From: an uncultured Bacilli bacterium | Lineage (GTDB): Bacteria > Bacillota_I > Bacilli_A > RF39 > UBA660 | Assembly (NCBI GenBank): GCA_944358415.1 | Contig: CALVRA010000011.1 | Span: 1 to 41,526 of the forward strand | Length of the DNA: 41,526 nt | Reading direction: 5' to 3' | Shown: in pieces, positions 32,017 through 38,907 of the stretch | Layout: each line of letters opens with the position of its first letter | Numbering within the stretch: position 1 is the stretch's first letter | The notes under the pieces: generated by a model | What the model was told of the DNA's origin: nothing | Database searches by the model: none | What the model saw: only the letters and a program-made list of their open reading frames with translations | Made by a program: the position numbers and the translations under genes

Positions 32017-32046
32017 CTGCACTTTAAAAAGGCAGTTTTATTTTTT
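32015..32046 (+). terminator. Terminator after lepB
   Basis: AACTGC (32015-32020) pairs with GCAGTT (32032-32037) around an 11-base loop, followed by a T-rich tract. Confidence 0.65.
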
Positions 32047-32174
32047 CAAAAAGCAATACTTTTAATAATTATAACAAAGTTTACACGAAATTATTTAAAA
32101 GCATTGTTATTCAGAATCAAATGTAAGCCGATATCAAATTTTATCTTCAAATAACATTTTTAAAACAAAAATTA

Positions 32175-32183
32175 TGATATAAT
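32175..32183 (+). promoter_or_regulatory. Extended -10 promoter-like site in the lepB-rbgA gap
   Basis: TGATATAAT (TATAAT at 32178-32183) in the AT-rich stretch 32047-32283, which otherwise shows no gene. It could drive the decayed ORF at 32284 and rbgA. A -35 is not clear. Confidence 0.4.
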
Positions 32184-32283
32184 TATTAAGAAATGCAGTG
32201 AATATAGTAACCATTAAAATTATAAAAATATTATAATATATACTAAAGAATAATTAAAAAATGATAGTATATTGGAGGGAATG

Positions 32284-32604
32284 ATGAAGAAAATTAGTAA
32301 TAATTATACTAACAGTATTTTTGAAAATATAAAAAATATAAATATAGATGAGTATGGAAATGAATATTGGTTTGTTCGTACTTTGCAAAAAGTTTTGAAA
32401 TATAAAGAGGATAAAGTTATGCAACAGCTTGTTGCACAAGTTCCTTGGGGGCATAATATAGTATTAATAGATAAAGAAAAAAATAAAGAAATTAGAAAAT
32501 GCAATGTTAAATAAAACAAAAAATTTCCTAGTTCAACTAGGAAATTGCCAACAGAAGAAGAGATTAATCTTCATATAGATATGGAAAGTGGTGATTCAAA
32601 TGAA
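32284..32604 (+). pseudogene. Chimeric remnant of DinD-like and YhcG (DUF1016)-like genes
   Basis: The ORF 32284-32514 (76 residues) begins like the DinD/BRO-N family (SIFENIKNINIDEYGNEYWF, then VRTLQKVLKY). At about residue 45 it changes to a DUF1016/YhcG core segment (QQLVAQVPWGHNIVLIDK). It stops at 32512-32514. The same frame continues with RKLPTEEEINLHIDMESGD to a TGA, which looks like a C-terminal end of such genes. A 10-bp hairpin (32522-32531 with 32537-32546) lies in between. Complete DinD and YhcG proteins are each near 270-350 residues, so this is debris joined by deletion. GGAGGG precedes ATG 32284. Confidence 0.6.
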
Positions 32605-33460
32605 TGAAAAACTAAATATAAATTTTTATCCTGGCCATATGGCCAAAACCAAAAGATTAATCAAAGAAAACTTAAAATATATTGACATTATTTATGAAGT
32701 TGTCGATAGTAGAATGCCCAAATCTTCTAAAATAATAGACATTGACGAAATAACCAAAGATAAACCAAGATTAATGATTATGACCAAAGCTGATTTATGT
32801 GATAAAGAAGAAACAAGTAAATGGATAAATTATTATGAAAACCAAGGATATACAGTTATATTAATTAATTTAGAAAATAATAGTAACATAAAACCAATTT
32901 TAAATGCTACTGATGAAATATTAAAAGAAAAATGGAAAAAAAGAGAAAAACAAGGTCTATTAAATCGAAAAGCGAGAGTTTTAGTTGTTGGTGTTCCAAA
33001 CGTCGGTAAATCAACTCTAATAAATCGTTTAGCTGGTAAAAAAGTTGCTAATATCGGAAATAAACCAGGTGTTACAAAAAACTTAAATTGGATAAGAATA
33101 AATGACAAAATAGAACTTCTAGACTCGCCAGGTATATTATGGCCAAAACTAGATCAAAAAGAAGCCTTAAATCTAGCTGCCCTAACAGCTATTAAAGAAG
33201 AAACCTTACCTTTATTTGATGTTGCCTGTTATATCTTAATCACCTTAGAAAAATATTATCCTAATATACTAAAAGAAAGATATAATTTAGATAATCTAGA
33301 TGAAGATATTGTTTTAAGTATTGAAGAAATTGGTAAAAAAAGAGGTTGCTTAGTAAAAGGTGGCGAGATTGATTATGATAAAGTTGTATCTTTAATCATT
33401 GGCGATGTCAAAAATGGTTATATCAAAGGTGTTACATTTGATAGGATAGAAAATGAATAA
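32600..33460 (+). CDS. rbgA: Ribosome biogenesis GTPase A (YlqF)
   Basis: A 286-residue circularly permuted GTPase needed for late 50S assembly. The N-terminus has INFYPGHMAKTKRLIKENL and VVDSRMPKSSK. The order G4 (MTKADL), G1 (GVPNVGKSTLINRL) and G3 (DSPGILWP) shows the permutation. A C-terminal RNA-binding domain follows. ATG 32600 is supported by GGTGATT; a longer in-frame reading from 32588 lies within the remnant upstream. It overlaps mrnC by 8 bases. In Bacillus it follows rplS-lepB as here. Confidence 0.95.
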   Translation: MNEKLNINFYPGHMAKTKRLIKENLKYIDIIYEVVDSRMPKSSKIIDIDEITKDKPRLMIMTKADLCDKEETSKWINYYENQGYTVILINLENNSNIKPILNATDEILKEKWKKREKQGLLNRKARVLVVGVPNVGKSTLINRLAGKKVANIGNKPGVTKNLNWIRINDKIELLDSPGILWPKLDQKEALNLAALTAIKEETLPLFDVACYILITLEKYYPNILKERYNLDNLDEDIVLSIEEIGKKRGCLVKGGEIDYDKVVSLIIGDVKNGYIKGVTFDRIENE

Positions 33461-33836
33461 AGAAAAAATATTAAATATTAATTCTCTCGCCTTCGCATAC
33501 TTAGGAGATGCAACTTATGAGCTTTATATTCGTAAATATTTAACTAAAAAAGGGAACTATAAAGTTAAAGAATTGCAGAAAATGGCTGTAGATTATGTCT
33601 CCGCTAAAGCTCAAAGCAACTTTTTAGATAAAATGACGCAAGATAACTTTTTAACTGAAGACGAATTAGAAATTGTTAAAAGAGCAAGAAATCATAAAGT
33701 CTTGTCACATCCTAAAAATACAAGTATAATTGTATATAAAAAAGCCACAGGCTTAGAAGCGCTATTAGGATATTTAGAACTAAACGATAATAAATCAAGA
33801 ATAAATGAAATTATGAAATATATAGTAGGTGATTAA
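33453..33836 (+). CDS. mrnC: Mini-ribonuclease 3
   Basis: A 127-residue RNase III-like protein without a dsRNA-binding domain. NSLAFAYLGDATYELYIRKY is the catalytic helix with Asp of the metal site; VSAKAQSNFL, RARNHKVLSHPKN and ATGLEALLGYLEL with the second acidic set follow. It trims the ends of 23S rRNA in Bacillota. Start inside the end of rbgA. It abuts rlmB, with no bases between stop and start. Together with rbgA this makes a compact 50S-maturation operon. Confidence 0.93.
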   Translation: MNKEKILNINSLAFAYLGDATYELYIRKYLTKKGNYKVKELQKMAVDYVSAKAQSNFLDKMTQDNFLTEDELEIVKRARNHKVLSHPKNTSIIVYKKATGLEALLGYLELNDNKSRINEIMKYIVGD

Positions 33837-34523
33837 ATGCGTGTATATGGAAAAAATGTAGCTAAAGAAATATTACAAAACAAAAAAACAATAAAAAAGG
33901 CATATATTTATGAAAAATTTAATGATAATGAAATATTAAATAATTTAAAAGAAAATAATATTCCTTGTAAATTTTTAGATAAAATAGCTTTAGACAATAT
34001 GGAAAAAGGAACACACCAAGGAATAATCTTAGAAATAGATGATTATAAATATAAATATTTAGACGAACTTTTAGATAAAGATATTATTGTCATATTAGAC
34101 CATTTAGAGGACCCTCATAACTTTGGCGCTATCATAAGAACTTGTGAAGCCGCTGGAATAACCAGCATCATTATTCCAAAAGATAGATCGGTTAAAGTAA
34201 ATGCTACTGTTATGAAAACAAGTGTAGGAGCCTTAGAAAATGTTGATGTATGTATGGTAACAAATTTAGTAAATACTATCAAAACTTTAAAAGAAAATGG
34301 ATATTGGATAATAGGAACTGATATGGAAGGAACAGATTATAAGCAAATAGACTATAAAGGGAAAATTGCTATTATAATCGGTAGTGAAGGAAAAGGATTA
34401 AGTAGATTAACCGAAGAAAACTGTGACTTTATAGCTAAAATTCCCATGTATGGTAAAGTAAATAGTTTAAATGCTTCTGTTGCAGCAGCCCTAATAATCT
34501 ATGAGGCGGTGAGAAATAGATGA
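33837..34523 (+). CDS. rlmB: 23S rRNA (guanosine 2'-O)-methyltransferase RlmB-like
   Basis: A 228-residue TrmH-family enzyme. The N-terminal RNA-binding domain begins RVYGKNVAKEILQN, with THQGIILEI. Catalytic motifs: DPHNFGAIIRTCEAAG, IIIGSEGKGLSRL and IPMYGKVNSLNASVAAALI. Position after mrnC and before a sigma factor matches Bacillus yacO. It methylates ribose in 23S rRNA or, in some members, tRNA. AGGTGATT within the end of mrnC is the ribosome site. 4-base overlap with the sigma factor gene. Confidence 0.92.
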   Translation: MRVYGKNVAKEILQNKKTIKKAYIYEKFNDNEILNNLKENNIPCKFLDKIALDNMEKGTHQGIILEIDDYKYKYLDELLDKDIIVILDHLEDPHNFGAIIRTCEAAGITSIIIPKDRSVKVNATVMKTSVGALENVDVCMVTNLVNTIKTLKENGYWIIGTDMEGTDYKQIDYKGKIAIIIGSEGKGLSRLTEENCDFIAKIPMYGKVNSLNASVAAALIIYEAVRNR

Positions 34524-35125
34524 ATTATGATGATGTAAATGATTATGAAATATTGTCAATTGTATCAGATAACGAACAAGCCACAGAAACATTATTTAAT
34601 AAATATAAACCATTAATAGTCGGTATAGCTAAAAAAATTTATACAACTAACCAAGTTACAGGTTTTGACTTAAATGATTTAATTCAAGAGGGGATGATAG
34701 CCTTCAGCACGGCAATAAATACCTTTGATGAAAAAAAAGACACTACCTTTTTCACATATGCTAAAACATGCATTGAAAGAAGACTTTATAGTCTTATTAA
34801 ATCAGCCAGCCGTTATAAATATCAGCTTTTAAATGAATCTTATTATGTAGAAGATTTAGTTAACAATAGCAAAGACTTAGAAAATTTACTTAAAGATAGT
34901 ACCAGTAATCCAGAATACCAAATAATTGATAATGAAAATACTAAAGAATTAATTAAAAATATCCAAAAAACTTTAACTAATTTAGAAAGTGCTGTTTTTG
35001 AACTTAAAATCAGTGGTTTTAATTATAAAGAAATAGCCGATATTTTAGATAAAGATAGTAAATCGATTGATAATGCTATTAGCCGAATTAAAATTAAAGT
35101 AAATAATTTTTTAAATAAAGATTGA
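34520..35125 (+). CDS. RNA polymerase sigma factor, sigma-70 family (SigH-like)
   Basis: A 201-residue sigma factor. Region 2 is at about 18-90, with LFNKYKPLIVGIAKKI, FDLNDLIQEGMIAFSTAINT and TFFTYAKTCIERRLYSLIK (2.3-2.4). Region 4 is near 140-198 (LTNLESAVFELKISGFNYKE, IADILDKDSKSIDNAISRIK). The mrnC-rlmB-sigma order matches the sigH locus of Bacillus, which supports a SigH assignment. SigH there controls competence and early sporulation; the role here is unknown. No separate promoter is seen. Confidence 0.85.
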   Translation: MNYDDVNDYEILSIVSDNEQATETLFNKYKPLIVGIAKKIYTTNQVTGFDLNDLIQEGMIAFSTAINTFDEKKDTTFFTYAKTCIERRLYSLIKSASRYKYQLLNESYYVEDLVNNSKDLENLLKDSTSNPEYQIIDNENTKELIKNIQKTLTNLESAVFELKISGFNYKEIADILDKDSKSIDNAISRIKIKVNNFLNKD

Positions 35126-35151
35126 CATAAACTATAATATTCATATATATT
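35122..35151 (+). promoter_or_regulatory. Promoter of the DUF4234 gene
   Basis: Perfect TTGACA (35122-35127, overlapping the stop of the sigma gene), an 18-base spacer, TATATT (35146-35151). Confidence 0.6.
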
Positions 35152-35169
35152 AATAATGAGGTGGAAATA

Positions 35170-35523
35170 GTGAGAGAAAGAGGAATTGCTGTAAGCATTA
35201 TTTTAACCATTGTAACTTGTGGAATTTATGGAATCTATTGGTTTATTTGTATAACCAATGAAACTGAAGCAGAAAGTGGAGATACTAGTCTATCATCAGG
35301 TGGAGTAGCTTTCTTACTTACCATACTTACTTGCGGTATCTATGGTATTTACTGGGCTTATAAAATGGGTAAACTATTAATGATTGCCCAAGAAAAACAC
35401 GGCCTTAGAAGTGAAGATAACTCTGTAGTATTCCTACTTTTACAATTAATTGGTTTTGGTATTATTAACTATGCCTTAATCCAAAATGGTTTGAATGAAA
35501 TTGCTAGAACAAAAAGCGCATAA
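35170..35523 (+). CDS. DUF4234 small membrane protein
   Basis: A 117-residue membrane protein with two near-repeat helices, each with the LTI-x-TCGIYGIYW motif (about 9-24 and 51-66), and a third helix near 90-108. This is the DUF4234 pattern, of unknown function. The start is a GTG at 35170, with GAGGTGG at 35159-35165; the in-frame GTG at 35161 lies inside that site. It is a single transcription unit with its own promoter and terminator. Confidence 0.8.
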   Translation: MRERGIAVSIILTIVTCGIYGIYWFICITNETEAESGDTSLSSGGVAFLLTILTCGIYGIYWAYKMGKLLMIAQEKHGLRSEDNSVVFLLLQLIGFGIINYALIQNGLNEIARTKSA

Positions 35524-35531
35524 GCGTTTTT
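35511..35531 (+). terminator. Terminator overlapping the stop of the DUF4234 gene
   Basis: AAAAAGCGC (35511-35519), loop ATAA, then GCGTTTTT (35524-35531) with one G-U pair. The stop codon (35521-35523) is in the loop. Confidence 0.7.
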
Positions 35532-35535
35532 CTTT

Positions 35536-35898
35536 ATGAAAAAATTTATAATTTTAATACTATTATTAATAATATATTTACTTGTATCTAGCCATTTTCA
35601 TTTTTATATCCCATGCCCAATAAAAGAAATAACCAATCTTTATTGTCCAGGATGTGGTATTACTAGAATGCTTCTTTCTCTTCTAAAACTAGATTTTATA
35701 AAAGCCTTTAACTATAATCCTTTAGTATTTATATCCCTTCCAATCGGTCTATATTTATATATAGACTACTTAATAAAAAAAGATAAATCATTATACAAAA
35801 AAATACCAGAAAAAATATGGTATATTGTAATAATTATATTTATAGTTTATGGAATACTAAGAAACATTCCAGCCTTTGATTTCCTTGCTCCAAATTAA
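35536..35898 (+). CDS. DUF2752 membrane protein
   Basis: A 120-residue protein with three hydrophobic helices (about 3-22, 55-75, 95-112) and the DUF2752 hallmark LYCPGCGITRMLLSLL near residues 33-48. The two cysteines and Arg are conserved in the family; the function is unknown. A clear ribosome site is missing: TTTTTCTTT precedes the ATG, and the gene follows the preceding terminator by only 4 bases. Expression may therefore be low or depend on read-through. Confidence 0.82.
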   Translation: MKKFIILILLLIIYLLVSSHFHFYIPCPIKEITNLYCPGCGITRMLLSLLKLDFIKAFNYNPLVFISLPIGLYLYIDYLIKKDKSLYKKIPEKIWYIVIIIFIVYGILRNIPAFDFLAPN

Positions 35899-35919
35899 AA
35901 AGCGATTACTCGCTTTTTT
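35896..35919. terminator. Bidirectional terminator
   Basis: AGCGA (35901-35905) pairs with TCGCT (35910-35914), extended by A-T pairs on both sides, between the converging DUF2752 and murE genes. Confidence 0.8.
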
Positions 35920-37276
35920 CTATATATTTTTTAATTTCTTCACTATCATCTAAATGAACCTTAGTATGACCTAATATTTGATAATCCTCATGACCTTTAC
36001 CTAAAAGTAAAACAATATCATTTTTTTCTATCATATCTAAAGCTTTTTTAATAGCCATGCGTCTATCTAAACAAACCTCATAATTGTTTTTCTTAACTCC
36101 TTTTAAGATATCTTTCATAATATTTGAAGGATCCTCAGTTCTAGGATTGTCATTAGTAAATATCACATAATCACTATAATTAGAAGCAATTTCTCCCATA
36201 ATTGGCCTTTTTAAAGGATCTCTATCACCACCACAGCCTACTAAAGTAATAATTCTAGCCTTAGCTAACTCCTTATAAGCTGTAACAACCTTTAAAACTG
36301 CATCAGGCGTATGCGCATAATCGACAACCGCAAACCCATCTTTGACTTTATAAGTTTCGCATCTTCCTTTAGGTGCTTTCAAATCTTTAGTTTTTTCTAT
36401 TAAATCTTTAATATCAAATCCAAGCTCACATAAAATACTAAACATTGTAAAATAATTGTATATATTAAATTTACTAGTTAAATTAGTTGTAACATTATAT
36501 TCTTTATTATTAACTTTAAAAACAATATTTGTATGATCTGGATAAATATCATCACCTATAATATCATAGTCTGCATTTCCAAAACCAAATGTCTTAGTAT
36601 TTTTAAACCTTTTAATAAATGAACTGCTTGCTTCATCATCTTTATTTACAAGCAAAACACCATCATTTTTAATATAATCAGTAAGCAAAAGCTTAGCCTT
36701 TAAATAATTTTCCATCGTTTTGTGATAATCCAAATGATCCTCAGTTAAATTAGTAAAAGCTCCAGCAACAAATTCTAAACCTTCAATTCTTTTTTGATCT
36801 AAAGCAAAATTACTGACTTCCATAACCACATATTCACATTTCATTTCTTTTGCCATTTCAAGTAATTTGTAAGTAGTCAAAATTTCTGGAGAAGTATTAA
36901 GTAATTCCTTAAAATAGTCTCCACACATAAATCCAAGTGTACCAATATAAGCTGCTTTTTTTCCTAAATTTAAAAGCATTTGATAAGTCAAATAAGCAGA
37001 AGTAGTCTTACCATTGGTTCCAGTAATTCCAATTAGTTTTAAATCTTTAAACTCATCTTTATATTCTTTAACAAGTAACTCTTGATAATATTTAGCAGAA
37101 TTTTCTACTACCGTAACAGGAACTGAACACTTCACATCTTTTTCAGCAATAACTGAAGAAGCTCCATTTTTAATCGCATCTTCTATATAATCATGACCAT
37201 CAACAGTATAGCCCTTAATAGCTACAAAAGTTTGACCTGGTTTAACTAATCTAGAATTAGTTTCATATTTAAACAT
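35906..37276 (-). CDS. murE: UDP-MurNAc-tripeptide ligase MurE (meso-DAP type by motif)
   Basis: A 456-residue Mur ligase that adds the third peptide residue to UDP-MurNAc-L-Ala-D-Glu. TFVAIKGYTVDGHDYIEDAI lies near the start; the ATP loop GITGTNGKTT is near 83-92. Further marks are TSPEILTTY, the carbamylated-Lys region ENYLKAKLLL, and HTPDAVLKV. DNPRTEDP is the motif of meso-diaminopimelate-adding enzymes; Lys-adding ones lack the Arg. SNFALDQKRI replaces the usual SSHAL. The N-terminal region is about 25 residues shorter than many homologues. AGGAG precedes ATG 37276. It stands alone, away from the wall operon at 18-22 kb. Confidence 0.93.
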   Translation of the reverse strand: MFKYETNSRLVKPGQTFVAIKGYTVDGHDYIEDAIKNGASSVIAEKDVKCSVPVTVVENSAKYYQELLVKEYKDEFKDLKLIGITGTNGKTTSAYLTYQMLLNLGKKAAYIGTLGFMCGDYFKELLNTSPEILTTYKLLEMAKEMKCEYVVMEVSNFALDQKRIEGLEFVAGAFTNLTEDHLDYHKTMENYLKAKLLLTDYIKNDGVLLVNKDDEASSSFIKRFKNTKTFGFGNADYDIIGDDIYPDHTNIVFKVNNKEYNVTTNLTSKFNIYNYFTMFSILCELGFDIKDLIEKTKDLKAPKGRCETYKVKDGFAVVDYAHTPDAVLKVVTAYKELAKARIITLVGCGGDRDPLKRPIMGEIASNYSDYVIFTNDNPRTEDPSNIMKDILKGVKKNNYEVCLDRRMAIKKALDMIEKNDIVLLLGKGHEDYQILGHTKVHLDDSEEIKKYIEKSE

Positions 37277-37416
37277 TTAAAATCAACTCCTAATTTATTT
37301 TATTCATATTTAAAATTTGTGATATATAACCACTTATTAAATCATATCATTTTATTTCTACATATACAATTATCTTAATTACCTACAAATAATAAAAATA
37401 CTCAAAAAATCCTCAG

Positions 37417-37445
37417 TTGAAATAAATAAAAAAGAAGTATATAAT
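37417..37445 (+). promoter_or_regulatory. Promoter of the DUF362 gene
   Basis: TTGAAA (37417-37422), a 17-base spacer, perfect TATAAT (37440-37445). Confidence 0.72.
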
Positions 37446-37469
37446 TAAAATATAAAGGAGAGTGATTAA

Positions 37470-38345
37470 ATGTCAAAAGTTTATTTTACAAAAGAAATTA
37501 CCCCTGAAAGTTTAATTAAAATTTATGAAAAAGTAGGGGGAGAATTAAAAGGAAATGTAGCCGTAAAACTACATTCTGGAGAAAAAGGCAATCAAAACTA
37601 TTTAAGGCCAGAATTTGTAAAGCCATTAATAGATCATGTAAATGGAACAGTAGTGGAATGTAATACCGCATATGCTGGAGCACGAAACACAACTGAAAAA
37701 CATAGACAGTTAATTAAAGAACATGAATGGGATAAATATTTTAAATTTGATCTTCTAGATGAAGAAGGACCAGACTTCGAATTAGATATACCAAATGGTA
37801 AAATACTGAAGAAAAACTATGTTGGTAAAGACTTAGTTAACTATGATTTAATGTTAGTGCTTTCACATTTTAAAGGTCATGCTATGGGTGGTTATGGTGG
37901 AGCTTTAAAACAGCTTTCAATTGGCTGTGCATCTACAGCAGGTAAATCATTAATCCATACCGCAGGTAAAACTGATGATCAATATAAACTTTGGGATAAC
38001 CTTCCAGAGCAAGACCATTTCTTAGAAGCTATGGCCGATGCAGCCGAAAGTGTTCATAATCATTTTAAAGATAATATCGTTTATATAAATGTTATGAAAA
38101 ATCTATCAGTAGACTGCGACTGTGATGGAAATGCATCTGCTCCTTGTATGGAAGATATTGGAATATTAGCTTCAACTGATCCAATTGCCATTGACCAAGC
38201 TTGCTTAGATTTGGTTTATAACTCTAATGATGAAGGCAAAGAAAAACTAATCGAAAGAATTGAATCAAGACATGGTGTTCATACAATCGAAGCCGCATCA
38301 GAACTTGGCTTTGGTGAAAGAGAGTATGAGTTAATCGAATTTTAA
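37470..38345 (+). CDS. DUF362 protein
   Basis: A 291-residue cytoplasmic protein. VAVKLHSGEKGNQNYLRPEF, VVECNTAYAGARNTTEKHRQ, VLSHFKGHAMGGYGGALKQL and DPIAIDQACLDLVYN define DUF362. Many members carry a C-terminal 4Fe-4S ferredoxin domain; here it is missing, but DCDCDGNASAPC may hold a metal. Substrate and reaction unknown, so a redox role is a guess. AAAGGAGAGTGATT precedes the ATG. Monocistronic, closed by a terminator. Confidence 0.87.
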   Translation: MSKVYFTKEITPESLIKIYEKVGGELKGNVAVKLHSGEKGNQNYLRPEFVKPLIDHVNGTVVECNTAYAGARNTTEKHRQLIKEHEWDKYFKFDLLDEEGPDFELDIPNGKILKKNYVGKDLVNYDLMLVLSHFKGHAMGGYGGALKQLSIGCASTAGKSLIHTAGKTDDQYKLWDNLPEQDHFLEAMADAAESVHNHFKDNIVYINVMKNLSVDCDCDGNASAPCMEDIGILASTDPIAIDQACLDLVYNSNDEGKEKLIERIESRHGVHTIEAASELGFGEREYELIEF

Positions 38346-38372
38346 AAAGCGAACTAAATTCGCTTTTTTTTT
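38344..38372. terminator. Bidirectional terminator
   Basis: AAAAAGCGAA (38344-38353), loop CTAAA, TTCGCTTTTT (38359-38368) then T4, between DUF362 and the converging XRE gene. Confidence 0.85.
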
Positions 38373-38797
38373 CATCTTAAAAAATCATCAATCGAAATTT
38401 TATGATTTTTACATATTGAATATAAAGTTAATGTAGTAATCAAATTCATGCCGATTTCATAATGGCAGTAAGTGGCCCTAGAAATACCACATTCATCCGC
38501 AATCTTTTGTTGGGATAACTTTAATGACTTTCTTAAAGTCTTAAGTTTTTCACCAACAATTTTTTTATCTAATTTAATTTTATCAGAATACTTTTTATTT
38601 TCTCTAGTTAGACCTAAAATAAAATCTAATGAATATCCATATAAATTGGAAAATTTAACTAACTTTTTAAGAGGCATAGTTTCGTATGCATTTTCCCAAT
38701 TGGATACAGTTCCTTTTTGTACACCAAATACATATCCAAGCTCCGTTTGTGTCATTTCCAATTCTTCACGGCATTCCTTTAATCTATTTTCTATCAT
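38372..38797 (-). CDS. Tandem-HTH XRE-family regulator of module 3
   Basis: A 141-residue protein with two Cro/CI-type HTH domains. One is at about 5-60 (MTQTELGYVFGVQKGTVSNW); the second is at about 85-140 (LSQQKIADECGISRATYCHY). No other domain. The longer reading from 38905 adds 36 hydrophobic residues encoded by the promoter region and is rejected; ATG 38797 has a GGTGAT site. It differs from the single-domain regulators of modules 1 and 2, but occupies the same divergent position before a homologous surface protein. Confidence 0.83.
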   Translation of the reverse strand: MIENRLKECREELEMTQTELGYVFGVQKGTVSNWENAYETMPLKKLVKFSNLYGYSLDFILGLTRENKKYSDKIKLDKKIVGEKLKTLRKSLKLSQQKIADECGISRATYCHYEIGMNLITTLTLYSICKNHKISIDDFLR

Positions 38798-38798
38798 A

Positions 38799-38815
38799 TT
38801 TATCACCCAGATAAA
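38799..38815. promoter_or_regulatory. Candidate operator TTTATC-ACCCA-GATAAA
   Basis: A perfect 6+6 inverted repeat with a 5-base spacer immediately upstream of the XRE start codon, overlapping its ribosome site on the minus strand. It is about 60 bases before the module 3 -10, so it would suit autoregulation better than direct blocking of the surface-protein promoter. Confidence 0.4.
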
Positions 38816-38870
38816 TTTTCTCATCAAACAGGAAAATGTTATCAAAAGTATGTGCCATATACCAAAAATG

Positions 38871-38879
38871 TGATATAAT
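38871..38879 (+). promoter_or_regulatory. Extended -10 promoter of module 3 surface protein
   Basis: TGATATAAT (TATAAT at 38874-38879), 29 bases before ATG 38908. The -35 is weak. Confidence 0.55.
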
Positions 38880-38907
38880 AAATTTGAAAATAAAGAAAGG
38901 AGCAAAT

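Noticed and set aside
32522-32546. Perfect 10-bp palindrome as a terminator
   Set aside because: No T-run follows; it lies in decayed coding sequence, so termination is doubtful.
38798-38905. Hydrophobic 36-residue N-terminal extension of the tandem-HTH regulator
   Set aside because: It is encoded by the intergenic promoter region and has no ribosome site; family members start at the HTH.
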